A stretch of DNA of 64,000 nucleotides from Pedinophyceae sp. YPF-701 (lineage: Eukaryota; Chlorophyta; Pedinophyceae): NCBI GenBank assembly GCA_916048055.1, contig CAJZHL010000011.1:558001-622000 (forward strand). Direction: 5' to 3'. The notes beneath the pieces were generated by a model that ran no database searches, was not told the origin of the DNA, and worked only from the letters and a program-made list of their open reading frames with translations. Position 1 is the stretch's first letter; every line of letters begins with the position of its first letter. Below, piece after piece: positions 49,717-61,027 of the stretch. A program made the translations under genes and the position numbers.

Positions 49717-52700
49717 GTGAAGTTCGGGAAGCGGCTGGCCGCGGAGGCGGCGCGGCGCCACGAGGACGCGCTGCTGAACTTCAAGCTATGCAAGAAGGCC
49801 ATCCACGAGGACGTGCAGCGGCAAGGTGCGGGGATCGCGCGCGGTGCTCCACGGGCGCACGTGCCGACGGAGAGCCTGACGGGCCCCCGGGACCCGCACT
49901 TCCGGGCCCGGTGGTGGCGCCACCGCGCGTCAAGGCTGCTGGGTATCTCGCGTCCTAGTTTTCCGCTCCCCTCGCGCACCTGCGGCTCGCGGCGGATGAT
50001 GCACGCGCTCCTTCGCCAAGTTTGGAAGTGGGAAAGCATGTCGCGCTGTCGGAACGCCGCATGCCGGCGCCGCGGCTCGAGTCGTCGCAACCATCCTGTT
50101 CTCGCAATGCCGCGCACCGCCTGGGAGCGCGGGTCCCGCCGCGTGCGCCCGCCAACGCCGTCTCCGACGGCAGTCGCAGCCATCGAGGCGCCCCGCGCGC
50201 CTGCAAGGCCCCGGGCTGCAACGGGTGACGGCGCGCTGGAATCTTTTATGCTCTGGGGGCGAAGGAATCATCCCTGTGGGCGTTTGCGACGCGCTGTGCA
50301 GACGCCACCGGCCAGGAGTTCGCGAGGCAGCTCGATGCCGAGCTGGGCAAGATCAGCAGGCACTTCCTCGAGAACGAGGCCCGGCTCAAGGTGAGGCGCA
50401 CAGAGGGAGGCACTGGCCCCCGCGCGTGCGGCGCCGCGCGAGCGCATCAGAGGCCCGCGATGCGGCGCTCGGGCCGACGCACTTCCGGAGCCGCCGCGCC
50501 GCCCGCAGACGCGCAGGGAGCGCGGGCCAGCGCGGCGCGACCTGGCGGTTGGCCCGCGCACCACGCCGCGGCCCCTCGCGCCCCGCCGGCCGCAGCGCGC
50601 CCACCCCCGCGGCCCCGACGGCGTCGTTCCCTGCAGGATGAGTTCGACCGCCTGCGCCGCTCCCTCGCGGAGGCGGGCGACAAGGAGGACGTGCAGATGC
50701 AGGGCGACGGGGACAGGGGGCCGCACGCGACGCTGCCGCAGCTGCTGTCCGCGGCCAACGACCTGAAGAAGCTGGTCGCGCTGAACTACATCGCGGTCGT
50801 GAAGGCGTGCAAGAAGCGGAACAGGCTCATGGTCGAGGCGTTCGGCCCCGACACGGCCCCCGTCAACCCGCTCGACGTGCTGCGCTCCCAGCCCTTCTTC
50901 ACCTCGGCCGAGCTCGCGACGATCGGCACCCAGGTGCGCGGCACACACCCCGCGCGGCGACGACGCCCGCGACCGGCCGCGCCGTCCGCGCGGCGCGGGG
51001 CGGGAGCGGCCGCGCCTGCGGCACACACCCCGCGCGCACGGCGCCGCACCGGCCTTCCTGCGCCGTCGGCCGTGCCCCACGTGCCCTCGCCGCGCCCCGC
51101 TCCCGCACGCAGGCGGAGATCCTCGCGCGCGAGACGTACGGCGGCGTGGACGTGGCGGCGCTGGACGACTTCACGTGCGCCATCTGCCTGGGCCCGCTGC
51201 AGGACCCGGTGATCCTGTCGTGCGCCCACTCCTTCTGCTGGGGCTGCATGGTCGCCCACTGCGCGTCCAAGGTCCTCGGCCGCAGCCAGGCCGCGCACCG
51301 CCCGCCGGCGCCCGCCGCCATCAAGCCCGACGTGGGCGCGCACGCCGAGGCGCGGGCGGCGCGCGAGGACGCCGAGGCGGCGCGGGGGCAGCCGCCGAAC
51401 GACGGCGCCGCGGAGGGCGCGGCCGCCGCCCCGGCCCCGCGCGCGGAGGGCGTGCTGGACATGTTCGACTGCCCGATGTGCCGCAAGCCGCAGGTGGCGG
51501 ACATCAACGCCCTGCGCGTGGACACGGAGCTCGCGCGCTTCATACAGAAGCTGCAGACGCTGCGGGTGTCGGACGGCGCGCAGGGGCACCCGCGCAAGGG
51601 CGCGGAGGGGCACGCCGCGGGCGTCGAGGGGCTGGTGGCGTCGCACGCGGAGCTGGTGGAGACGCTGCGGGACCTGGTGGTGCCGCACCCGAGCCACTGG
51701 CTGTCGGAGGTGCAGACGACGCCGGAGCGCGACGAGGCGCTGGAGAGCCACAACGCGGAGAAGCCCGCGGGGGCGCCGCCGACGCTGGGGATCAAGCCCG
51801 CGGAGGACGAGGCCGCGGGGGCGCCGGAGAAGGCGCTGGGCCCGTCGGCGAAGGACGTGCGGGAGCTGCAGCAGCAGGGCCTGTTCGGGCCCGAGGGGGG
51901 CGACAAGAGCGTGTACGGCGCGCAGCTGGCGGGGCGCGAGGGCGCGGGGAGGGGCCAGGGCCCGCTGCTGCCACCGCAGCGCGCGGAGATGCGCGGGAAG
52001 CTGACGGTGGTGCTGGACCTGGACGGGACGCTGGTGAGCACGTACACGGTGCGGCGCGCGCCGCGGCTCCCGCGCGAGGTGCGGAGCTACGTGGTGGGCC
52101 GGGGCGGCCCGCTGAACGTGGACGGCGTGTTCGTGGTGGAGCGCCCGGGTCTGGGGGACTTTCTGCGGTCGCTGGCGGAGGTGTCGGAGGTGGTGCTGTT
52201 CACGGCGGGGCTGGAGGACTACGCGGCGCCCATCGTGGAGGCGATCGACCCGGACGGGACGGTGTTCTCGCACTGCCTGTACCGCCCCGCGACGGTCGAG
52301 AGCCGGTACTACTCGTGCGTGAAGGACCTCTCGCTCCTGGGCCGCGACCTCTCCAAGACGCTGCTCGTCGACGACACCCCCCTGGCCTTCCTGCACGACC
52401 CCCACAACGGCGTCCCCGTGTTCAGCTTCAAGGGCGACCCGGACGACCGGCTGCTGAACGAGGCCATCCTTCCGCTCCTCCTCAACCTGTCGCAGCAGCA
52501 GGACGTCCGCCCCGCCCTGCGCCGGCGCTTCCAGATGGACCGCTGGTTCCTCCGCAACGGTGAGCGCGCCCGCGCCCGCACCCGCACGCGCCGCGCGCTC
52601 GCGCGAACCCCGCTGCGGCGTCCGTCGTCGCCGCGCGCCTGTTGCGATCTGCCTTCCGCAACCCCCCCCCCGCCCGGCTGTGCCGCCGCCGCCCGGCGCG

Positions 52701-54131
52701 ACCGTCTCATGCACGACCCGCATCCGTGCACTCGCAGGCTTCAACCTGATTGAGCTGGGCGTGAACCTCGAGATCGAGGAGGTCCCGCAGCAGGCACACC
52801 CCACGCACAAGCGCGCCCTCTCCGCGGACGAGGCCGCGCTGGCTCCCGAGGGCGCCGCGCTGGCGACCGACGGCGCACTGGGGCGGGGACCGGACGGTGG
52901 CCATGACGCGCCCGTCGGCGAGGCGCAGGCGCCGCGCGAGACGGGCACCGTCGGACGCGCCCCCTCGAAGAAGATGCAGTGCACGGAGGAGCAGGCGGCG
53001 GCGCGCGCAGCCCCGCAGGTGCACGTGGCCGAGGCCGAGCAGCCCGTCACGGACGCGGCGGGGCAGGACGCGGCTGCGGCGACGGCGGCGGCGGTGGCGG
53101 GCGCGCCGCCGCCAGAGGGGGCGCAGGGGCGTGCGATCGAGGCGGCGGAGGAGAAGACGCTGCTGCTGCTGGACTTCGACCAGACGCTGATCGACTACGA
53201 CAGCTTCGGGCGGCTGCTGGGCCTGCTGGCGCCGGACACGCTGCCGGTGTGGATGTCGATCCGGCAGCCGCAGAACAGCGTGCCGATGTCGAACGCGATC
53301 TGCAGCGCGCTGCAGCGCCGCGGGATCACGCCGCAGATGATGGAGCGCACCCTCGAGAAGATGGGGAAGATGGAGTTCCCCGCGGAGTCGGCGGAGCTGT
53401 TGCGGGAGGCGCGCAAGCGCGGGGACGTCTACACGGTGGTGATCTCGGACTGCAACGACTGGCTGATCGACATCATGCTGCGCGCCGCCGGCGTGCGGGA
53501 CACCGTGGACGAGGTCATCGCGAACGCCGCGTCCTGGGCGCACGTGTCGCACGCCGCCGACGCAGGCGGCGCGGCGCCCCCCGTGGACGCGGGCAAGGGC
53601 CCCGCGCCGACGCCCAGCCACGACGAGGGCGCGTACCGCCTGACGGTGTTCCCGCGGCACACGTGGTCCCGCCCCCCGCACGGCTGCATCGCGTGCCCGG
53701 CCAACATGTGCAAGTCCCTGGAGCTGGACGCGTTCAAGAAGCTGGACAGCACGCCGCGGTTCCGGCGCGTGGTGCTCTGCGCGGACGGCGCGAACGACCT
53801 GTGCCTGGCCATGAGCCTCGGGCCGGAGGACGTGGTGCTGGCGCGGCGCTCGTACGGGCTGCACAAGCTCATCCAGCAGACGGAGGGCGACGCGGTGTGC
53901 TCGTCCGAGGGCACCAAGGAGGCCGGGGTGCGCGCGCACGTGCGGACGTGGACGGAGCACGGCGACCTGCTCGGGCGCGTGCGGGCGTGCTTCGAGCGCG
54001 CGGACGACGCCGACGCGTGCATGGACGGGGACGACGCGGACGGCGGGGGAGCGCGCGCCACCTCGCCCCCGCAGGCCATCCCCACGACCTCCGGGTCGCA
54101 GGCAGTGCGGATCCCCGCCGCGGCCCGATGA
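49717..54131 (+). CDS. SPX-RING-SCP phosphatase-PHOSPHO1-like phosphatase fusion protein
   Basis: Five exons (49717-49825, 50302-50390, 50637-50933, 51113-52559, 52738-54131) join with consistent phases into 1,111 residues. Residues 1-165 are an SPX domain (KFGKRL at the N-terminus, AELGKISRHFLENEARLK, and a C-terminal LNYIAVVKACKKRNRL helix with the lysines that bind inositol pyrophosphates). Residues 187-290 are a C3HC4 RING (CAIC, CAHSFCWGC, CPMC) with an insertion of about 80 residues before the last CxxC; SPX plus RING is the layout of NLA ubiquitin ligases. Residues 460-640 are an SCP/FCP-type HAD phosphatase (DLDGTLV near 467, VDDTP near 585). Residues 790-1,050 are a PHOSPHO1/PS2-type HAD phosphatase (DFDQTLIDYDS, SDCND, HGC.ACPANMCK, DGAND). 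The first codon is GTG where all SPX proteins have ATG; an upstream exon or non-AUG start is possible. Confidence 0.85.
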
Positions 54132-55205
54132 CGGGAGGGGGGCGCTCGCCGCTGCGCGCCCTGCACGTGTTGGCGACGAGCAACCCGCCCATTGGGCCCG
54201 ACCGGCATGGCAGGACGAGGCTAGTGACTTGGATGTGACGATAGTGACCCACGATCCCGAGACGGGGCTTCAGGAGAACATATCGGGGCGTCGGCGCGAC
54301 GGGCCGCAAGCATTGCTGGGTGCTGCGACGGCTGTCGGTCGGCGCAGCGTGCACCGCGACGGCGTGTGAGGGCAGCGCACGTGAGGCTGATGACGATCCG
54401 ATGTACGTGCTGCCTGGGTCCGACGACGCGCCTCCGCGGGGGCTGCATGCACCGCCGTTGCGAGGCCTGCGTCGTGATGGCATGTTGCAGGTGCTCGAGG
54501 CCGGCGCATGTCGGCGCTGAGCTCGCCGGGACGGGCCGCTGAATGAGTGATTGCGACGACGTGCGCTGTCAGGCGGGGCAGGGCCCACTCCCCCCCTGTC
54601 GTCATGCACCAACAGTCACGCCGCGCCCGCCGCCGTTGGCGGTGAACGCCGCAGGCAGCCGGCAGATCCGGAGACGATTGGACCTGTTCGCGAGCGTGGT
54701 GTCCTTCACGGTGGCAGCGCCGACCAGGGAGCGTCGTCTGAGGGGGCAACCATCACCGCCTGGATTGCTCCTCCCGTGTGACGGGTCAGCGCGATCGAGA
54801 GGCCTGCCCCAACGGTGCTCCTTGCAGCGTCCACGTATCGAGTGTGCCGTCCGCATCGGAGCGACGGCAGTCGAGGCTCTCACGACGAGGTGCGCGCGCT
54901 TTCCCCTTGGTTGCGGGATATGCAGCGAGCCTGGCTGTGCTCGCTGGGCGGAGGCGTCGCCCCAAGTCCCGCCTGACGCGTTCAGAGGAACTTGTTCGCG
55001 ATGCTGAATCTGCCCGCGTCACCGTCTCTACGCCCGCAGGCTGCAAGGCACGCTTCAGAGTGGCGAGCCCCACACCGCGGTGCGAGAAGCCCTCAACCTC
55101 GGCGTCCAGAGCGAGCCACGCGGTCCTCACCTACTGCCTGTCGAGGGTTCGCGGTATCGACGCGGTTGCGACCGCCCGGCGAGGCGAGAGACGGCACCAG
55201 AGGCC
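54132..55205. other. Intergenic region before the LRR gene
   Basis: About 1.07 kb with no recognised gene. It holds the 3' side of the SPX fusion gene and probably the promoter or 5' exons of the LRR gene. GC content is visibly lower than in the genes to the left, marking the approach to the chromosome end. Confidence 0.35.
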
Positions 55206-57371
55206 ATGATGCAGGTCCCGGGTCGCGAGGCCGACGTGGTGGGCGGGAGCGCGGTCGAGCGCGAGGCAGCAACGGTGAGACAGCCCCAGAACTGCTCGAT
55301 GTGCGTTGCAGGCACGTTGCCTCGCGCGAGGGCTTGCCCACGCGCTGCTAGCACATCAGGAGCTGCAACCCGCGGCTCACAGTGGGCGCGCTCGATCCGT
55401 AGTGCGCAGAGACCTCGGGGGCGGTATGGCGATACCCTCGCGCGCGTCCTCTCGACGGTGCCCTCCATCCTCGACCGGCTCTCGGACGACGACAAGGCCA
55501 GCCTGGCGGCGACGCAATGGAGCGTGCTCGAGGCGGTGCTGCGCGGGTGCCGGGCGGTGCTCGTCGTGAGCCCGCGTGACCCAGTCCTGCACGTTCTCGC
55601 GCGGCGGATGGATGACGGGCCCTGCGCGGGGGAGCTCCTCTTCTGCGGGCTGCGCGTGCCCGCGATGCACGCCGAGGCGCTGTTGGACGTGATGCGGGAG
55701 CTCGGCGAGGACCTGCCGGCGCCAGGCGATGAGAGCGACGCGCGGCACCGGAAGTGGTTCGCGCTGGCGCGGAGGGTGATGACGTGGACTGACGAGGGGG
55801 GCGGCCCGCTGCGTTTGACCGGCATCGATGGCCGGGAAGTTGACGGCCGCGCTTTCGAGCGGGATGCTCACATGCGGTTACTTCAGGAGATCCTCCTATC
55901 GACTACGGCGAGGGACCACCTGCGGTTCCTGCGCCTCCAGCTTGAGCCGTTCACGCGCGAGGACCCCAGCACCGGCGAGGACATGGTCGCGGCGCTGCGG
56001 GACGCCGTGCGCGGCCTGACGGCCCTCGATCACCTGGATGTATTGTTGAACAGGGAAGGCAGCGAGGGATGGGGTCATGTGTTCGGCGAGCTCGGTTCCC
56101 TGACGCGCCTCGCTGTGAGGGGCCGCGGCGACGACGTGTGGGACGCGGAGGAGACGCGGGCGTTCTGGAGCTGGATACAGCGGACTACGAAGCTGCGACA
56201 TCTCAAGGTCTACGACGTCACGTTCAACAAGAGCACGCTGGCGGAGTTCAACATCGCCCCGCCGCGGTGCTCAAAGTCCGTCGACGTGTGCAACTGCTTC
56301 AACGGCCATGGCTTCAGATGGCGCGACGCCGTGCACGTCCGCTCCCTGTGCGTGAAGCCGTGGGGCGTCGATACGGCGAGCACGCAGGCGGAGATTGCCG
56401 ACTTGATGCGGTCAAGCAAAGCGCTGCGACAGCTGCGCCTGGTCTACCACTCCGCCCGGGACGTCACGCACGCGGAGGTCGCAGCTCTACCCCACAGCAC
56501 GGTGGAGGTGTTCGAGCTCTTCATCTCCCGGGAAACAGCTGCGAATCTCGAACAGATGTCGACACTGTCGTCGGCCCTGGTGGCAGCGCTCAGAGGCAGC
56601 AGCGCACTGCGAGAGCTGCGCATCTCCGCCGATGCTGGTCCTGGGCGGCCATGCGTGTACAACGCCGCGGACATTGCCGAGGCTCTGGGGGGCAACACGT
56701 CACTGCGCAAACTGGGCTTGTATTGTGGAATTGGCGACGACGACGCCGCGCATTTTGGACGGATGCTGGAACGCAACAGCTCTCTCGTCGCCCTCTCGCT
56801 GCGAGCAACCAGCCTGACGGAGCAGGGCGTGCGCGAGATCGCGTCAGGTCTCCGTCGCAACCGCACGCTGCAGCGGTTCGAGCTCATCTCGAGCAGGGGG
56901 TTTGGCGCGAGCGGCGCGAAGGAGCTGACCGACGCACTCGTCGGGCAGGACTCGGTGTGTCAGCTACGGTGCCTGGGCCTCGCGTATTGCGATCTTGGCG
57001 ACGAGGGCGCGGCGCACCTTGCGTCATGTCTCAAGCATCCGCGCTGCACGCTGCGCAGGCTCAGCTCGAAGACTAACAGAATCGGCGACGCGGGTGCAGC
57101 GGCCCTGGCCACGGCGTTGGAGGAGAATTCCACGCTGGAGTGGCTATCTCTCACTGTGAAATATGACTTACATGTTTTCCGAAAGTTATGCACGCTCTGG
57201 CCTGTAATTTACATGCAACGCTCAAATTTACATTCTCATGTACATCTGCACTGTTTTCATGCAAAACTGTGCAGCACTGTCGGTGCCGCCCGTACAGCGA
57301 CTTTATCGCGTCAAACGGCGGGCCAAGCGCATGCAACGGGGATCATCAACCATCTGGTGCGCATAGAATAA
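55206..57371 (+). CDS. Leucine-rich-repeat (RNI-like) protein, 3' end probably lost
   Basis: From the first ATG pair (55206) an uninterrupted frame gives 721 residues. Residues about 80-640 carry LRRs of the ribonuclease-inhibitor type; clear units read DHLRFLRLQLEPF, NTSLRKLGLYCGIGDDDAAHFGRML, NSSLVALSLRATSLTEQGVREIASGL, CQLRCLGLAYCDLGDEGAAHLASCL and RIGDAGAAALATALEENSTLEWLSL. There is an F-box-like helical lead (RVLSTVPSILDRLSDDDKASL). Such proteins are protein-binding scaffolds and often form large families near chromosome ends. At about 57150 the LRR pattern stops in mid-repeat and composition turns AT-rich; the last 70 residues (YDLHVFRKLCTLWPVIYMQRS) are unlike LRR. I take this as a 3' truncation or junction with foreign DNA. 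The exact start is unsure; a later in-frame ATG could be used. Confidence 0.7.
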   Translation: MMQVPGREADVVGGSAVEREAATVRQPQNCSMCVAGTLPRARACPRAASTSGAATRGSQWARSIRSAQRPRGRYGDTLARVLSTVPSILDRLSDDDKASLAATQWSVLEAVLRGCRAVLVVSPRDPVLHVLARRMDDGPCAGELLFCGLRVPAMHAEALLDVMRELGEDLPAPGDESDARHRKWFALARRVMTWTDEGGGPLRLTGIDGREVDGRAFERDAHMRLLQEILLSTTARDHLRFLRLQLEPFTREDPSTGEDMVAALRDAVRGLTALDHLDVLLNREGSEGWGHVFGELGSLTRLAVRGRGDDVWDAEETRAFWSWIQRTTKLRHLKVYDVTFNKSTLAEFNIAPPRCSKSVDVCNCFNGHGFRWRDAVHVRSLCVKPWGVDTASTQAEIADLMRSSKALRQLRLVYHSARDVTHAEVAALPHSTVEVFELFISRETAANLEQMSTLSSALVAALRGSSALRELRISADAGPGRPCVYNAADIAEALGGNTSLRKLGLYCGIGDDDAAHFGRMLERNSSLVALSLRATSLTEQGVREIASGLRRNRTLQRFELISSRGFGASGAKELTDALVGQDSVCQLRCLGLAYCDLGDEGAAHLASCLKHPRCTLRRLSSKTNRIGDAGAAALATALEENSTLEWLSLTVKYDLHVFRKLCTLWPVIYMQRSNLHSHVHLHCFHAKLCSTVGAARTATLSRQTAGQAHATGIINHLVRIE

Positions 57372-58126
57372 TACATTTTGCACCTGAAGCTCGTCTGCGC
57401 GGGGAGAAGCACAATGACTTGCCTCTCCCGCACCGCGTGCGTCTCTCCGTGGCGCCCGACCTGGTCCATGACGGCACGTGCGTGCGGACACATATATGAG
57501 GGTGCCCCGATTGCACGTATCTTCTGTGATATTTGCCTGAAGCGCGCGAATTCGCCGCCCCTTCGAAGGCCCGATGCTGTCCGGGGGCCAAGCGCTCAAG
57601 TGTGCAATTGGACCGCTGCTCGAGCAAGATGAGCTCTGTCAGCGCAAGGTCAGACTAAGATGAATCCTACGCTGCGCGGCCGCCCGCGATGTCGCGGCCT
57701 GGGGCGAGCCCGGCGAGCGTGCTCACTTTCCCTGCCCTTTGGAAAGCCTCCCCGCGACGCGCCCCGTCCCCGAAGCTCGACCTAGTTCACAGCTGGCGAC
57801 ACGACGTCAACGTCAACTTCTGCGTGCGCCGCTCGGACTGAAATTGCCTCCCGCGATCCGCCACGGGGGGAATTCCAACCTTCAGCGTCCACACGGCCGC
57901 CTAGGTGCTTCTGACTCCTTCTAATTCGAGGTTCAGCACATGAGCGCACAGCTGGGGGGTCGCCGGCGCAGCCATCGCCCAGTATAGCGGTGGACAGACC
58001 CGCATCGCTGCCTTGAACCCCTCACACCCCCTGGAGGCCTGATGCGGACCGCACAGGCATTGAAAACAGCGTTCCACCGCCATGATTGCACGTGTCTAGT
58101 AGAGATGCTTGCAGAGACAGGTCTGG
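57372..58126. other. AT-richer junction between the LRR gene and the satellite array
   Basis: This 755-bp stretch of mixed composition has no recognised gene. It directly follows the composition break at about 57150 and ends where the first satellite fragment begins. It may be a degenerate subtelomeric spacer. Confidence 0.45.
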
Positions 58127-58204
58127 ATTTTTAGAGAATGCCCCCAATGCCCCCAAGGGGTACATTTCCGCCGCTGGCGGTCCGGTGTCCGCGACTCCGG
58201 GGCG
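58127..58204 (+). repeat. Truncated first copy of satellite unit A
   Basis: These 78 bp repeat the start of unit A (ATTTTTAGAGAATGCCCCCA onward) with a few differences (for example TACATTTCC for TACTTTTCG). The next full unit follows immediately, so this is a partial, diverged head-to-tail copy. Confidence 0.9.
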
Positions 58205-59276
58205 ATTTTTAGAGAATGCCCCCAATGCCCCCAAGGGGTACTTTTCGGCCGCTGGCGGTCCGGTGTCCGCGACCCCGGGGCGGAATGTGTTAGCGCTGTC
58301 GGCGTCCGACACCGGGACGTCCCACGAGGTGCGCGGCGGCACGTAGCGCGACCGGGCCGCGGAGCTACGGGCCGCCAAAGTGGCGGGGCTTGTCATCAGG
58401 GGGTGGATTTCGGGCTCTGGCGTCGCGGTGCGGGCGTCGGTGGTGCTGAATCGCGTGCCCTATTGGTGGAATACGCCGCCACGCCCGCCGCGGCAGCGAA
58501 CGCGAGCAGCGCACGCGACACGGCGACGGTAGAGCGGAAAAGTGCGTGTGACATCGGCCGTCAGATACCAACTTGGGTGACTCGGCAGTCACGAAACAGA
58601 GTCTAGTCGTGACTCGGCCAGATATATATCTGATCAAATATGCCTCGTGACTCGGAAGATACCCGTCAAATAGGCATATCTGCGCCTATTTGTCGGTGCA
58701 CGCTTTCAAATATAGACCACGGCGGGCGCGAGACGGACCGGGTCGCGATGGTGACCGTGTGCGGTGACCGGGGGTCAGACCACAGGTCGGTGCGTCACCA
58801 CGGCAACCCAGGGTCGGCTGCGGGGTGACGTCGTGCAGATGTCAGTCATCGAGCCGGAACAGCAGGAGCAGCAGTAGACCTGCCGGAACGACCTTAGCGA
58901 CTGACAATTAGGACTAATAACGTTAGGTTTTAGCGACGTACCACGGAAGCGGGACCAGCTGTCCGGCGCGGGTGTCGCGTGTGCTGTGTTGTGCACATGT
59001 TGTCGTCTCTTGCGGGCGTTGCTGGGTCCGCTGCAGCCCGCAGCACCTGCCGTGCGTCGTGACGCGCCGCGGAGTGCCGCTCGGCGCGCACGGCGGACCC
59101 TCCGACCGGCTGCCAGCGCGGCTGTCGTGTGTTGTTGTGCTCCCTGTGTTGGCCGCGCTGCGCGCGGCGCTGCACCGCTTTTCGAGCCGCTCGACGCTTG
59201 CGCTGCGTACTGGTGCGTGCTGTGGGCGCGCTGCAACGCTCGGCGGGCCGATTGGCGACGTTGTGTCCTCCTTATG
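58205..59276 (+). repeat. Satellite unit A, copy 1 (1,072 bp)
   Basis: The unit begins ATTTTTAGAGAATGCCCCCA. It contains short nested TGCCCCCA repeats, a GTGACTCGG-rich part with an AGATATATATCT palindrome, and a tail shared with unit B (CCGGAACGACCTTAGCGAC). Small frames (for example 62 codons at offset 435) recur in each copy but show no family resemblance. I read the unit as non-coding satellite DNA. Confidence 0.92.
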
Positions 59277-60348
59277 ATTTTTAGAGAATGCCCCCAATGC
59301 CCCCAAGGGGTACTTTTCGGCCGCTGGCGGTCCGGTGTCCGCGACCCCGGGGCGGATTGTGTTAGCGCTGTCGGCGTCCGACACCGGGACGTCCCACGAG
59401 GTGCGCGGCGGCACGTAGCGCGACCGGGCCGCGGAGCTACGGGCCGCCAAAGTGGCGGGGCTTGTCATCAGGGGGTGGATTTCGGGCTCTGGCGTCGCGG
59501 TGCGGGCGTCGGTGGTGCTGAATCGCGTGCCCTATTGGTGGAATACGCCGCCACGCCCGCCGCGGCAGCGAACGCGAGCAGCGCACGCGACACGGCGACG
59601 GTAGAGCGGAAAAGTGCGTGTGACATCGGCCGTCAGATACCAACTTGGGTGACTCGGCAGTCACGAAACAGAGTCTAGTCGTGACTCGGCCAGATATATA
59701 TCTGATCAAATATGCCTCGTGACTCGGAAGATACCCGTCAAATAGGCATATCTGCGCCTATTTGTCGGTGCACGCTTTCAAATATAGACCACGGCGGGCG
59801 CGAGACGGACCGGGTCGCGATGGTGACCGTGTGCGGTGACCGGGGGTCAGACCACAGGTCGGTGCGTCACCACGGCAACCCAGGGTCGGCTGCGGGGTGA
59901 CGTCGTGCAGATGTCAGTCATCGAGCCGGAACAGCAGGAGCAGCAGTAGACCTGCCGGAACGACCTTAGCGACTGACAATTAGGACTAATAACGTTAGGT
60001 CTTAGCGACGTATCACGGAAGCGGGACCAGCTGTCCGGCGCGGGTGTCGCGTGTGCTGTGTTGTGCACATGTTGTCGTCTCTTGCGGGCGTTGCTGGGTC
60101 CGCTGCAGCCCGCAGCACCTGCCGTGCGTCGTGACGCGCCGCGGAGTGCCGCTCGGCGCGCACGGCGGACCCTCCGACCGGCTGCCAGCGCGGCTGTCGT
60201 GTGTTGTTGTGCTCCCTGTGTTGGCCGCGCTGCGCGCGGCGCTGCACCGCTTTTCGAGCCGCTCGACGCTTGCGCTGCGTACTGGTGCGTGCTGTGGGCG
60301 CGCTGCAACGCTCGGCGGGCCGATTGGCGACGTTGTGTCCTCCTTATG
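59277..60348 (+). repeat. Satellite unit A, copy 2 (1,072 bp)
   Basis: It is nearly identical to copy 1 across its whole length, with single-base differences such as GGATTGTG for GGAATGTG, and lies head-to-tail with the same spacing. Confidence 0.92.
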
Positions 60349-61027
60349 ATTTTTAGAGAATGCCCCCAATGCCCCCAAGGGGTACTTTTCGGCCGCTGGC
60401 GGTCCGGTGTCCGCGACCCCGGGGCGGAATGTGTTAGCGCTGTCGGCGTCCGACACCGGGACGTACGAGGTGCGCTACGGGCCGCCAAAGTGGCGGGGCT
60501 TGTCATCAGGGGGTGGATTTCGGGCTCTGGCGTCGCGGTGCGGGCGTGGTGCTGAATCGCGTGCCCTATTGGTGGAATACGCCGCCACGCCCGCCGCGGC
60601 AGCGAACGCGAGCAGCGCACGCGACACGGCGACGGTAGAGCGGAAAAGTGCGTGTGACATCGGCCGTCAGATACCAACTTGGGTGACTCGGCAGTCACGA
60701 AACAGAGTCTAGTCGTGACTCGGCCAGATATATATCTGATCAAATATGCCTCGTGACTCCGAAGATACCCGTCAAATAGGCATATCTGCGCCTATTTGTC
60801 GGTGCACGCTTTCAAATATAGACCACGGCGGGCGCGAGACGGACCGGGTCGCGATGGTGACCGTGTGCGGTGACCGGGGGTCAGACCACAGGTCGGTGCG
60901 TCACCACGGCAACCCAGGGTCGGCTGCGGGGTGACGTCGTGCAGATGTCAGTCATCGAGCCGGAACAGCAGGAGCAGCAGTAGACCTGCCGGAACGACCT
61001 TAGCGACTGACAATTAGGACTAATAAC
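60349..61027 (+). repeat. Satellite unit A, copy 3, shortened
   Basis: It shares the unit A head but lacks about 38 bp in two places near 60,464 and 60,546. It stops at GACTAATAACG, where unit B begins instead of the A tail. Confidence 0.88.

Noticed and set aside
50786-53050. 754-codon frame antisense to the SPX fusion gene
   Set aside because: It mirrors the RING and phosphatase exons; no domain is recognisable on this strand.
58109-58606. 165-codon frame at the start of the A unit
   Set aside because: It runs across the joint between a truncated and a full unit and changes length in copy 3, so it looks like satellite DNA rather than a gene.
58640-58828. 62-codon frame repeated in every A satellite unit
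   Set aside because: It is conserved only because the whole unit is nearly identical between copies. There is no domain and no sign of selection on codons.
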